A DNA stretch of 64,000 nt from Oscillospiraceae bacterium (GTDB lineage: Bacteria; Bacillota; Clostridia; Oscillospirales; Acutalibacteraceae), in NCBI GenBank assembly GCA_029012445.1, contig JAQXMC010000032.1:1-64000 (forward strand), written 5' to 3'. The notes under the pieces were generated by a model. The model was given only the letters and a program-made list of their open reading frames with translations, was not told the DNA's origin and did no database searches. This document shows positions 52,667 through 61,102 of the stretch, one piece after another. A program made the translations under genes and the position numbers. Position 1 is the stretch's first letter. Each line of letters starts with the position of its first letter.

Positions 52667-53540
52667 AGTCCTTATCCTCCATTTCTTCTAAAAATACTTC
52701 CTCTAATGTCAGCGGTATTTTATCGAACAGCAGCGGCGAAAGCTCTTCGAGCTTTTTCTCACATTCCTTGATGTCGCCGTTCATCTTTGCGCTTATGATC
52801 TTTCCGTCTCTGCGGATCTTTGATAAGCCGCAGGCTTCAAGCGTTTCATCGCTGACATCATCCTTGAAAGCAACTCTGATCTTGAATCTCTGTTCGGCCA
52901 TATCGTCAACCGAAATATCAAAGCTGATTTTGTTGCCGTTCATCAGCGCTATATGGTCGCACATATCGGCAAGCTCCCTGAGATTATGCGATGAGATTAC
53001 AACCGACGAGCTTGTTTCGGATATAAATTCCATCAACAGCTTCTTCATCAGATTTCTCTTTGCCGGATCAAGTCCGTCGAAGGACTCGTCAAGCAGAATA
53101 AGATCCGGCTTTGACGCAAGCGCAAATATGATCTCGGCCTGTCTCTGCATACCCTTTGAAAAGCCGCCCATCTTTGCTTTCACATCAAGAGAGAACATCT
53201 CTGCAATTCGGTTAAATGTATTCATATCGAATTTCGGGTAGTAGCCGCTGTAAAACTCAGCCATTTTCTTCATGCTCGCACCCGTCATAAAGAACAAATC
53301 GTCCGGCACATAGAAAATTTTTGATTTGGCGCGCTCGTTGTCGTGTACCTCTTCGCCTCTCAACAGCACCTCTCCGCCGTCCTTTTCATAAACATCGGTG
53401 ATAACCTTGAAAAGCGTCGTCTTGCCCGCTCCGTTGTAGCCGACAAGGCCGTAGATTGACATATCGCCCACATTGAGGCAGACATTATCAAGAACCTTTT
53501 TCTTGCCGAATGATTTGCTGACATTTTTTATCTCAAGCAT
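52641..53540 (-). CDS. ABC transporter ATP-binding protein (YtrB-like)
   Basis: 299 aa. Walker A GYNGAGKTTL, signature region GGFSKGMQRQ, Walker B LILLDESFDGLDP and H-loop SSHNLRE. A ~80-residue C-terminal extension follows the ATPase core. It starts 1 nt from the GntR gene stop, so translation is coupled. Confidence 0.94.
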   Translation of the reverse strand: MLEIKNVSKSFGKKKVLDNVCLNVGDMSIYGLVGYNGAGKTTLFKVITDVYEKDGGEVLLRGEEVHDNERAKSKIFYVPDDLFFMTGASMKKMAEFYSGYYPKFDMNTFNRIAEMFSLDVKAKMGGFSKGMQRQAEIIFALASKPDLILLDESFDGLDPAKRNLMKKLLMEFISETSSSVVISSHNLRELADMCDHIALMNGNKISFDISVDDMAEQRFKIRVAFKDDVSDETLEACGLSKIRRDGKIISAKMNGDIKECEKKLEELSPLLFDKIPLTLEEVFLEEMEDKDYDFKELFS

Positions 53541-53911
53541 TATTCATCATCCTCCTCGTAAATTCTATTGATAAGTTTTAACATCTCTTCTTTCTTCACG
53601 CCCTTATGTTTAGCCGATCTTATCTGCTCTTCGATAGAGTCCAACGCTTTTTCGGCTGCAGAATTGCTGTCGAGAGCGGTCGGAGAAACAAAGCTGCCCT
53701 TGCCGGCGACGGTATAGATAACGCCATCCATTTCAAGCTCCTGGAACGCCCGCTTGACAGTGTTGACATTCGCGCCGATCTCAAGCGCCACGCTTCTTAT
53801 CGACGGCAGCTTGGCGTCAGGCTCCAATATGCCCACTCTGATGAAGTTCAGGATCTGATCCTTCAGCTGCTCATAAATAGGAATACGGCTTCTCGTATCC
53901 ACATCAAACAT
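53540..53911 (-). CDS. GntR-family regulator, YtrA subfamily
   Basis: 123 aa from MFDVDTRSRIPIYEQLKDQI at 53911, preceded by GGGGGGAG. Winged helix with KLPSIRSVALEIGANVNTVKRAFQELEMDGVIYT, then a short dimerising tail, as in YtrA (~130 aa). It likely represses its own ABC transporter operon and releases DNA on envelope stress (family inference). A palindrome covers the transcription start region. Confidence 0.92.
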   Translation of the reverse strand: MFDVDTRSRIPIYEQLKDQILNFIRVGILEPDAKLPSIRSVALEIGANVNTVKRAFQELEMDGVIYTVAGKGSFVSPTALDSNSAAEKALDSIEEQIRSAKHKGVKKEEMLKLINRIYEEDDE

Positions 53912-53946
53912 ATGGCTCCCCCCTTTTCTGATCGGCTGTGATAAGT

Positions 53947-54000
53947 GTGATATCTGTAATATCACGCTTGCATTATATAGTGTTCCCTTTGTCTTGTCAA
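53947..54000 (-). promoter_or_regulatory. Promoter and operator of GntR/ABC operon
   Basis: Minus-strand TTGACA (complement 53995-54000), 17-bp spacer, TATAAT (complement 53972-53977). GTGATAT-N5-ATATCAC (53947-53965) lies at the expected transcription start, a good YtrA-type operator. Confidence 0.8.
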
Positions 54001-54227
54001 CAGTTTTTTGAAAATTTTTTTGAATTTTGTTGATAGGTACGCTTCAAGCTTGTTCGCAAAGGGAGTTTTCACGGACTGTCAATAACGATCGCTGATAAAA
54101 AACGATAAGATTTTCGGGAAAAATATTGCACTGCTCTTGCTTTAATGGCTGTCGGCGCTTGGTTTTCTTTCGGAGATAAGCCGCTTTCAAAAATATAATG
54201 CGTTCAGGAAATAATAATTGCTGCCGA

Positions 54228-54277
54228 ATAAAGTTACCGCTCAATATTCATGATAAAGTTACCGCTCAATATTCATG
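54228..54277. repeat. 25-bp perfect tandem duplication
   Basis: ATAAAGTTACCGCTCAATATTCATG occurs at 54228-54252 and again at 54253-54277, ending just before the tRNA promoter. Apart from promoters and this repeat, 53912-54467 holds no gene I can support. Confidence 0.9.
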
Positions 54278-54283
54278 AAACGG

Positions 54284-54312
54284 TTGACAAAAAACTAAAG
54301 ATGAGATATAAT
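54284..54312 (+). promoter_or_regulatory. tRNA-Pro promoter
   Basis: TTGACA (54284-54289), 17-bp spacer, TATAAT (54307-54312): perfect consensus. About 155 nt of leader precede the tRNA, including a long imperfect AAAATTTTT/AAAAATTTT hairpin at about 54357-54418. Confidence 0.8.
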
Positions 54313-54467
54313 TTCAAAGCCATAAAAACGGCAGTTCAAGCGAGCATAACGAAGCGCAGCGGTCAAAATTTTTCGGCGCTCCAAGCCGCAAAAAATTTTG
54401 GGCACCGCAAGAGGGCGACCGAAGCATTGACGGCCGGAAACAAAAACTTAATATTATTTCAATCTAT

Positions 54468-54543
54468 CGGGGTGTAGCGCAGTTGGCAGCGCGCCTGCTT
54501 TGGGAGCAGGATGTCGCAAGTTCGAATCTTGTCACTCCGACCA
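54468..54543 (+). tRNA. tRNA-Pro(TGG)
   Basis: A 7-bp acceptor stem (CGGGGTG with CACTCCG, one G-U), D-arm with GCGCAGTTGGCAGCGC, anticodon arm CCTGCTTTGGGAGCAGG giving anticodon TGG, T-arm AAGTTCGAATCTT, and an encoded CCA end. Confidence 0.97.
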
Positions 54544-54544
54544 C

Positions 54545-54576
54545 AAATTCTCTGAAGCTCCGGTTTCAGAGAATTT
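54545..54576 (+). terminator. tRNA-Pro terminator
   Basis: AAATTCTCTGAA/TTCAGAGAATTT stem with a T-run, directly after the tRNA. Confidence 0.85.
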
Positions 54577-54728
54577 TTTATTCTGTTAAAGCTGTTCTTT
54601 TGTCAGTTCAACATAAATTTTGACAGTGTTACTTTCCGTTCACCCCCTCATGGTTCTTTTCCGCCTCTGTTTGCGGCTTGACAACTGCTCCGTTTACAAT
54701 TCACCTTGCTAACAGACGAAAAAGAAAA

Positions 54729-54748
54729 GTCTGCGAATAAACGCAGAC
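54729..54748 (-). terminator. Toxin-antitoxin operon terminator
   Basis: GTCTGCG/CGCAGAC stem with a T-rich tract on the minus strand, just past the toxin stop. Confidence 0.75.
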
Positions 54749-54762
54749 CTTTAAACCCTTAT

Positions 54763-55041
54763 TCAGTTAAACAGTTCCGAATGACTGCCGACACGGTAAA
54801 GCATCAAAACAAGAACATCATCCATAATCTCATAAACAAGCAGCCAATCCGGTTCAATGTGACACTCACGGCAGCCTTTATAGTTTCCGGACAAATCGTG
54901 ATCCCGATACTTTGCTTCAAGCGGCTCACCGTTCGCAAGCTTCTCGACAACGCCAAATAGCTTATCAATGTTTTGCCCTTGTTTTTTTGCAAGCTTCAAA
55001 TCCCTTTTGAATTGCGTTGTGAATTTTACTTCATACTTCAT
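54763..55041 (-). CDS. YafQ/RelE-family mRNA interferase toxin
   Basis: 92 aa with the YafQ pattern: YEVKFTTQFKRDLKLAKKQG, LEAKYRDHDLSGNYKGCRECHIEPDWLLVYEI and LVLMLYRVGSHSELF. The catalytic His and basic residues are in the expected places. It overlaps the antitoxin gene by 4 nt. It cleaves translating mRNA at the ribosomal A site when free. Confidence 0.92.
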   Translation of the reverse strand: MKYEVKFTTQFKRDLKLAKKQGQNIDKLFGVVEKLANGEPLEAKYRDHDLSGNYKGCRECHIEPDWLLVYEIMDDVLVLMLYRVGSHSELFN

Positions 55042-55310
55042 TCCGAAAGCGCCGCCTTCAGATCGGCAATATTGCTATAGCCCTTTATTGTTTTGTCGTA
55101 GGCAAGCTTGCGGCCTTCACTGATTGCCGCTGAAGTTACTGCATTCGGAGAATCCAGGCGCAATTCAAACGGGATACCGTTTTCCCGGATCGTCTGGCGC
55201 AGAAAAATATTGACGGCGGTAGTCATATTCAGCCCAAGCTCCTCAAAAATTCTCTCCGCAGCCGCTTTAACTTCCTTGTCGGTACGAATATTCAGGTTCG
55301 TGGTCTCCAT
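55038..55310 (-). CDS. RelB/DinJ-family antitoxin
   Basis: 90 aa from METTNLNIRTDKEVKAAAER; the ATG at 55310 follows AAGAGGTG, which favours it over the GTG at 55319. Ribbon-helix-helix N-terminus for DNA binding and a C-terminal toxin-wrapping tail (KGYSNIADLKAALSE). It pairs with the downstream YafQ-like toxin. Confidence 0.92.
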   Translation of the reverse strand: METTNLNIRTDKEVKAAAERIFEELGLNMTTAVNIFLRQTIRENGIPFELRLDSPNAVTSAAISEGRKLAYDKTIKGYSNIADLKAALSE

Positions 55311-55339
55311 ATCGTTCACCTCTTTTTTATTCTTCGATG

Positions 55340-55383
55340 ATTATATCACAATTATGCGCACATTGTCAACATATTGTGCGCAT
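55340..55383 (-). promoter_or_regulatory. Toxin-antitoxin promoter and operator
   Basis: Minus-strand TTGACA (complement 55364-55369), 18-bp spacer, TATAAT (complement 55340-55345). ATGCGCAC (55354-55361) and GTGCGCAT (55376-55383) form an inverted repeat around the -35, a likely DinJ operator. Confidence 0.78.
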
Positions 55384-56275
55384 ATATTAACAATATGTCT
55401 TTGCAAAATTGGTTGATAACATTTTTGATTCGGCTATAATAACACTAAATTTTCAGTCAGCCTATAGGCTTTCAATGTTTTTAATAAAATTCTGAGTGGC
55501 ATATGCGTTTCATGCGGTGTGGTTTCCCTTATGGCAGACTTTGAACATTCTTAGGTGAAGACAAAGCCATTACCATAAACTATCTGTAAATAGAAAATCT
55601 ATTAAAACACTTTTGAAATATTCACATTATACCTATATATATTCGATTATGCTTTTTCATATCTCTCTGATTTTCAGTAAACACACTCAATGGCATTATA
55701 AGATAAATGCTTTTCGGCAGTGACGATTGATATTAAATCTATAATCTCATGATAAGCCCGAGCAACTGCATATGATCTTCCGTTTCGTACGCTCATATTC
55801 CGAAAAAGCCGATAAGTATTTGTTCAAATTGTTTGGCACTTTATAGTAGTTTAATTGTGATTATCGTCCTTTGTTTTGTTCTAATTTTCATCGGCAGTTG
55901 CGTTTTTTGAAGAAATATGTTATACTTGTGCGCCGGACGGCAAGTCAGAAGAATTTTGCCAGTAATTGCGTTTTGATACAAAGCACCATACCGACTTGTA
56001 CATCAAATTATCATTGCCACGGATTATCCACAGCGGAAATTCCGGAAATCGGTTTAAAAATTTGTCAATTTTAATTGTAAATCAGTAGACAAACAATAAT
56101 TTTAAAAGCTAAAATATTTTGTGTTTTCAAAGCCTTTAAGCTTCGGAGCCTTGGTTTTCGCTTAAAAGAATCAAAGTCTTTATGCAATCTTAATGCGAGA
56201 GCAAAAGCTCTAATGTAATCTTAAAACTCGGCTTTGTATAATAAATCGACAGTGAAATGAAGAAGGAGCAGCATT
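55384..56275. other. AT-rich stretch without recognised genes
   Basis: About 890 bp between the toxin-antitoxin promoter and ktrB. No frame has a ribosome-binding site and a recognisable motif. It contains low-complexity AT-rich sequence and may be remnant DNA. A TATAAT lies near 56237 but without a good -35. I looked for a c-di-AMP or K+-type riboswitch before ktrB and did not see one. Confidence 0.6.
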
Positions 56276-57613
56276 ATGGCTGAACTTGTAAAAAAGAAGG
56301 GAAAACTGAACCCGTTCCAGTTTATCATTTTGGGATTTGCGACCGTTATACTGATCGGAGCATTGCTTCTGACGCTTCCCATATCTTCAAAAAGCGGTCA
56401 GATCACACCATTTAACGAAGCACTGTTCACCTCAACCTCCGCCGTTTGCGTGACCGGTCTTGTCGTCCGGGACACCGCAAGCTATTGGTCTGCATTCGGT
56501 CAGGCTGTAATTCTTGTTATGATACAGATAGGCGGATTGGGCGTCGTAACCGTAGCGGCGTCGTTCGCTTTGCTGTCAGGCAGGAAAATATCCCTTATTC
56601 AGCGCAGCACTATGCAGGAGGCTATTTCAGCCCCTAAAATGGGCGGAATAGTCAGGCTTACCGGGTTTATTCTGAGAATGACATTCTTTCTTGAAGCCGC
56701 CGGTGCGCTGCTGATGATGCCTGTATTCTGCAAAGAATTCGGTTTCGGCGGAATCTGGAAGTCGATCTTTCACTCCGTATCCGCATTTTGCAACGCCGGA
56801 TTCGATGTTATGGGCACAAAAGAGGCGCCGTTCGCTTCGCTGACTTCATATATCGGAAATCCTCTGATCAACGCTGTTGTGATATTGCTTATCATTATCG
56901 GCGGTATCGGTTTTCTCACCTGGGACGATATCAGAGAAAAAAAGTTTCATTTCAGGCGTTACAGAATGCAAAGCAAGGTCATTTTAGTGACAAGCTTTGT
57001 TTTGACAGTATTTCCGGCACTGTATTTCTTTTTCGGCGAATTTTCGGATCTGTCAATAGGAAAGCGGATCTTGTCTTCACTGTTCCAGGCGGTCACGCCG
57101 AGAACGGCCGGCTTTAACACAGCGGATCTGACTCAGATGAGCGGAGCCGGAAAAGTGATTATAATTATTCTTATGCTGATCGGAGGCTCCCCCGGCTCGA
57201 CTGCCGGCGGTATGAAAACCACAACCGTTGCCGTGTTGTTCGCCAACACAATAGCGGTTTTCCGCCGGAAAGAGGATTCCAATTTCTTCGGGAGGCGGCT
57301 TGACGGCTCGGCAATCCGCAACGCCTCAACGATCCTTATGATGTATTTAACTCTTTTCCTCAGCGGAGGAATGATCATCAGCATTGCAGAGGGACTGCCT
57401 ATCGGGACCTGCTTGTTTGAAACGGCGTCCGCTATCGGCACTGTCGGTCTGTCGCTCGGAATAACGACACAGCTCGGCATACTCTCACAGTTGATACTTA
57501 TACTTTTAATGTTTTTCGGACGGGTAGGCGGTTTGACGCTGATTTATGCGGCGCTTTCCGGAGTCAATAAAACACATTCAAAATTACCGCAGGAAAGAAT
57601 AACGGTAGGTTAA
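56276..57613 (+). CDS. ktrB: KtrB/TrkH-family potassium channel subunit
   Basis: 445 aa, KtrB length. Four pore loops carry filter glycines: SAVCVTGLVV, SAFCNAGFDV, TPRTAGFNTA and SAIGTVGLSLG. The flexible gating loop GGSPGSTAGGMKTTT is present. AAGGAG precedes the ATG. It forms the K+-conducting dimer gated by the cytoplasmic KtrA ring. Confidence 0.95.
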   Translation: MAELVKKKGKLNPFQFIILGFATVILIGALLLTLPISSKSGQITPFNEALFTSTSAVCVTGLVVRDTASYWSAFGQAVILVMIQIGGLGVVTVAASFALLSGRKISLIQRSTMQEAISAPKMGGIVRLTGFILRMTFFLEAAGALLMMPVFCKEFGFGGIWKSIFHSVSAFCNAGFDVMGTKEAPFASLTSYIGNPLINAVVILLIIIGGIGFLTWDDIREKKFHFRRYRMQSKVILVTSFVLTVFPALYFFFGEFSDLSIGKRILSSLFQAVTPRTAGFNTADLTQMSGAGKVIIIILMLIGGSPGSTAGGMKTTTVAVLFANTIAVFRRKEDSNFFGRRLDGSAIRNASTILMMYLTLFLSGGMIISIAEGLPIGTCLFETASAIGTVGLSLGITTQLGILSQLILILLMFFGRVGGLTLIYAALSGVNKTHSKLPQERITVG

Positions 57614-57625
57614 GGAGATAATAAA

Positions 57626-58273
57626 ATGAAATCAATTTTACTGATCGGATTGGGGCGCTTCGGAGAGCATGTTGCTCTTGAACTTAATCGCCTCGGACAC
57701 CAGGTAATGGCTGTTGACGACAAGGAAGAAAGAGTCAATGAAATGCTGCCCTATGTCACAAACGCGCAGATCGGCGACAGCACTAATCCGGAGTTTCTCG
57801 AATCGCTCGGCGTCGGAAACTTCGATGTCTGCTTTGTCGCTATCGGAAAAGATTTTCAGAGCTCTCTTGAAACAACATCATATCTCAAGGATCTCGGCGC
57901 AAGGCTTGTCGTTTCCCGCGCAGCAAGTGAGGTACACGCCAAATTTCTTCTTCGCAACGGCGCTGACGAAATTATATATCCGGAAAAGCAGGTCGCAAAA
58001 TGGGCTTCAATTCGCTACACAGCCGACCATATTCTGGATTATATTGAGCTTGACGATTCTCATGCAATTCTCGAAGTCAATATTCCGAGATCGTGGGTCG
58101 GCATGAGCATAGGCCAGCTTGACATAAGAAAGAAATACAACATAAATATTATGGGCTTGAAGCAGAACGGCAGAATAGATGTTTCAATAACGCCGGATAC
58201 CGTTCTGACGGAAGACAAGACAATGCTTGTATTAGGCGAATATAAAGCTCTTCAGAAGTGTTTCCGAATATAA
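57626..58273 (+). CDS. ktrA: KtrA/TrkA potassium uptake regulatory subunit
   Basis: 215 aa. RCK_N domain with the nucleotide-binding GLGRFGEHVALELNRLGHQVMAVD, and an RCK_C domain (~135-215). It binds ATP/ADP, and in Firmicutes often c-di-AMP through RCK_C, to gate KtrB. It is 12 bp after ktrB. Confidence 0.95.
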   Translation: MKSILLIGLGRFGEHVALELNRLGHQVMAVDDKEERVNEMLPYVTNAQIGDSTNPEFLESLGVGNFDVCFVAIGKDFQSSLETTSYLKDLGARLVVSRAASEVHAKFLLRNGADEIIYPEKQVAKWASIRYTADHILDYIELDDSHAILEVNIPRSWVGMSIGQLDIRKKYNINIMGLKQNGRIDVSITPDTVLTEDKTMLVLGEYKALQKCFRI

Positions 58274-58320
58274 TGCCGGCGTTATAACGGCAAATTTATA
58301 TCGGCGGGGAGGCAAGCGGA

Positions 58321-58620
58321 ATGGGCAAAGCTTTATTGATTGCAGCAGGCTTGATCGTTGTTTTTATCCTATGCTTTTTTCCGATAAGAAAGCTGGATAA
58401 TTTTCTTGACGAAAGCCGCAGATCAGCAGAAAAAGAATCAGAGAAAAAAGAGCCTGCCTGTGTTATGCTTGCCGATGATATGAGCGAACAGGATATCATA
58501 AAGGAGATCCGCCGCTTCAAAGACCAGCACGGTGAAATAGGAATCCTGATTTTTGATCCGTCAGACACGCAGCTGTCGGAAGCAATAGACAAACAAATCA
58601 ATGATAAAACACAGAAATAA
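58321..58620 (+). CDS. Small membrane-anchored protein in ktr operon
   Basis: 99 aa: one N-terminal membrane segment (ALLIAAGLIVVFILCFFPI), a charged linker (SRRSAEKESEKKEP) and a small acidic alpha/beta-like tail (EQDIIKEIRRFKDQHGEIGILIFDP). GGGGAGG precedes the ATG. It is 47 bp after ktrA and before the shared terminator. I do not recognise a family; a modulatory subunit of the Ktr system is an inference from position only. Confidence 0.7.
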   Translation: MGKALLIAAGLIVVFILCFFPIRKLDNFLDESRRSAEKESEKKEPACVMLADDMSEQDIIKEIRRFKDQHGEIGILIFDPSDTQLSEAIDKQINDKTQK

Positions 58621-58662
58621 CGGTCCTCTTAGCCGGGGCAAAGCGTTTGAACAGAATAATCA

Positions 58663-58699
58663 ATCAGGCAACCGCAATTTAAGCGGCTGCCTGATTTTT
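58663..58699 (+). terminator. ktr operon terminator
   Basis: ATCAGGCAACCGC/GCGGCTGCCTGAT stem (one mismatch) followed by TTTTTG. Confidence 0.85.
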
Positions 58700-58744
58700 G
58701 TTATAATTTTGATAGCGCCTATGTTTTAAAAAGTTTATAAAAAA

Positions 58745-58764
58745 GAGCAGGTTTTGCCCTGCTC
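58745..58764 (-). terminator. Terminator of GH2/uronate operon
   Basis: GAGCAGG/CCTGCTC stem, with TTTTTT on the minus strand after it, ~70 bp beyond the GH2 stop. Confidence 0.8.
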
Positions 58765-58831
58765 AAAAATTATTCAAAAGAATACGCTTTGCGTTTGGCA
58801 TGATATGCTTGTCTGTCGACATATTAAAGCC

Positions 58832-61102
58832 TTACTTTGCTTTTTTCTTTATCTTATTAAGGTCGGCGTTGATACTGAGTATCATTTCTTTTGTGAAGGT
58901 AGTTCCCGCCATCATAAACAGACGCTTGAGAGTAAAGCCTTTTGCTGTGTCAATAAGGTTTTTATTGATTTTAACGCTTGAAAGATCCATTCCGGCGACC
59001 TCTCCCTTCTTTTCACCGTCTGATGATGAGCCGCCTTTAATCTTCTTTAGCAGAGATAAGCCTGTTTTAAGAAGGAACATCTTGCCTCTGAAGCTTGAGA
59101 GAATATCGCCGACGGTGTCATTTATTGAATAATAACCGGGAGGTGTTGAAATTTCAAACCAGTTTATAACTGAATTTGTGTCTTTCATCACATAGTCTTC
59201 GTTTGCTTTATCGACCTTGCGTATAAGGCTCTCATCTGAAATTTCGCCGCATCTTGCCACAAGCCGTGTTTCGGCGGAAAGCTTAACTTCAAATTCAAAA
59301 AACGGGAACTCCCCTTTTTTCTGCTTAGCGACAAGCTCACCGTTTGCGAAAAGCTCGACATACGGCGTATTGGCGCAAACCTTAACCTTTGTTATATCTT
59401 CACAGCGGTCAACATATCTCTTTGAGCAGATATGAATAACCTTTTCATCTGAAAGCCACGCTTTATAGGCATAAAAGGCATCTTTTTTATATTTTCTGTC
59501 AAAAGAGACAAGGCCCTTATGATTCATTCCGTTTTCACCGCCCTCGCTTCTTGCGTCTGCGGCAAAATCAAACATATTCCAGACATGCGTCGCCCATATA
59601 TAAGGCCTTTTGGCTATCTGCTTTATAAGCTCTTCGTGATAGAAAAGCTGATATTCTTCTGAGTAGTCACCCTGCTCGGGCTTTGAAGAATGCCAGTTAA
59701 GGCCTTCTGCGCCGTATTCGCTCAGACCGACGCATCTGTCAGGGTATTTTTTGTGAAAATCATCAAACCATGTTCCGTTCATAGAAGTCGTTCCGCCGTA
59801 CCAGCCGAAATAATGGTTATATGAAATAACATCGGGAATGAATGTATATTCTTCTTTCGGTGAGCACATCGAAAGAATAGCCGAAGTTGTTAATCTCGTT
59901 TTATCCAGTTTATGACAAAGATCGTTCAGCTGACGGTGGTTATCAATCAGGCTGCTATCGTTTGCGCCCGCCATAGTGATTTCGTTTGAAAGCCCCCAGA
60001 CCACAATGCACGGGTGGTTGTAGTTCTGAGTGATAAGCTCTTTCATCTGTGAAAGGGTGTTTTCGGTGCCGTTTTTTAGATGCTGTGAGATATAGGGAAT
60101 TTCCGCCCAGACAACCAGTCCTCTTTCATCGCAGAGATCATAGAAGTCCTGCGAATGCTGATAGTGGGCGAGTCTGACTGTATTTGCTCCGACTTCACAG
60201 ATAAGGTCGATATCCTCCTTATGATGCTCATATGTCAGAGCGTTTCCGATATGAGGTCTGTCCTGATGGCGTGAAACTCCGTGAAGAGGATAGCTTTCGC
60301 CGTTCAGGATAAAGCCCTTATCAGGGTCAATTCTGAATGAGCGGCAGCCGAAACGCACCGAAACCTTGTCGCACTCTTCGTTTTCATCTGTTATAACTGC
60401 TTCGGCAGTGTATAAATAAGGATCTTTTCTTCCGTTCCACAGATGCGCGTTTTCAATATTGAAAACAGCCTCGGCTTTATCGGAAGAAACCTCCTTTTCC
60501 GCAACGCATACGCCGTCGGATAAAATTCTGATTGTCACACCGCAAGCTTTATCGCATTTTGTGTAGCACTCAACGGTAACCTCGGCATTTTTGCCATTGA
60601 CAACAGGCGTTACCTTTATGCCCGGCGTTCCGTAATAGTCAAGCGCAAAGTGATTTTTTGAGACTGAAATAAGCTTGACATCACGATAAATTCCGCCGTA
60701 GAATGTGAAGTCCGCCATCTGAGGATAGACAAAATCATTCGGACTGTTATCGGCAAAAACAACAAGAAGGTTATTTTCTTTTATATCTTTGATTTCAACA
60801 CGGAATATTGAATAACCGCCGTGATGAACGCTGAGCTTTTCACCGTTCCAATATACCTCTGCCGTGGAATTAACAGCGCCGAATTCAATAAAGTTCACTT
60901 CGCCTTCAAAAGCCGAAGCGGGAAGCTCCTTGATAAAGCAGCATTTTCCTCTGTAATAGTCATTGCCGCCGTCCTGACCGTCTTCGCCGTTCCATGTGTA
61001 GGGCAGGTTAAGTTTTTCGCAGTCCGCCGGAACGGACGCCGGAACAGATTTTATATTTTTTGAAAAATACCAGTTTTCATTTATTGTTTTTACTTTTCTC
61101 AT
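58832..61102 (-). CDS. GH2 glycoside hydrolase, candidate beta-glucuronidase
   Basis: 756 aa, cytoplasmic (no signal). Sugar-binding and Ig-like domains precede the TIM barrel. The acid/base pair is in VVWGLSNEIT (~365-375) and the nucleophile Glu in LSEYGAEGL (~460). An NHKG motif at ~526 fits the NxK that contacts the uronate carboxylate in gut beta-glucuronidases, but related beta-galactosidases also have NxKG here, so the assignment needs the operon context (GPH symporter, KDPG aldolase and KDG kinase). The last ~100 residues form an extra helical tail (GFTLKRLFMMAGTTFTKEM) not found in E. coli GusA. It overlaps the transporter gene by 4 nt. Confidence 0.8.
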   Translation of the reverse strand: MRKVKTINENWYFSKNIKSVPASVPADCEKLNLPYTWNGEDGQDGGNDYYRGKCCFIKELPASAFEGEVNFIEFGAVNSTAEVYWNGEKLSVHHGGYSIFRVEIKDIKENNLLVVFADNSPNDFVYPQMADFTFYGGIYRDVKLISVSKNHFALDYYGTPGIKVTPVVNGKNAEVTVECYTKCDKACGVTIRILSDGVCVAEKEVSSDKAEAVFNIENAHLWNGRKDPYLYTAEAVITDENEECDKVSVRFGCRSFRIDPDKGFILNGESYPLHGVSRHQDRPHIGNALTYEHHKEDIDLICEVGANTVRLAHYQHSQDFYDLCDERGLVVWAEIPYISQHLKNGTENTLSQMKELITQNYNHPCIVVWGLSNEITMAGANDSSLIDNHRQLNDLCHKLDKTRLTTSAILSMCSPKEEYTFIPDVISYNHYFGWYGGTTSMNGTWFDDFHKKYPDRCVGLSEYGAEGLNWHSSKPEQGDYSEEYQLFYHEELIKQIAKRPYIWATHVWNMFDFAADARSEGGENGMNHKGLVSFDRKYKKDAFYAYKAWLSDEKVIHICSKRYVDRCEDITKVKVCANTPYVELFANGELVAKQKKGEFPFFEFEVKLSAETRLVARCGEISDESLIRKVDKANEDYVMKDTNSVINWFEISTPPGYYSINDTVGDILSSFRGKMFLLKTGLSLLKKIKGGSSSDGEKKGEVAGMDLSSVKINKNLIDTAKGFTLKRLFMMAGTTFTKEMILSINADLNKIKKKAK

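Noticed and set aside
54250..54477. 75-codon frame overlapping the tRNA-Pro leader
   Set aside because: It runs across the promoter and into the tRNA; no start signal.
55871..56074. 67-codon frame in the AT-rich stretch
   Set aside because: No ribosome-binding site or motif; left as possible remnant only.
56150..56275. c-di-AMP (ydaO) or K+-responsive riboswitch before ktrB
   Set aside because: Such elements are common before K+ transporters, but I could not find their conserved blocks here.
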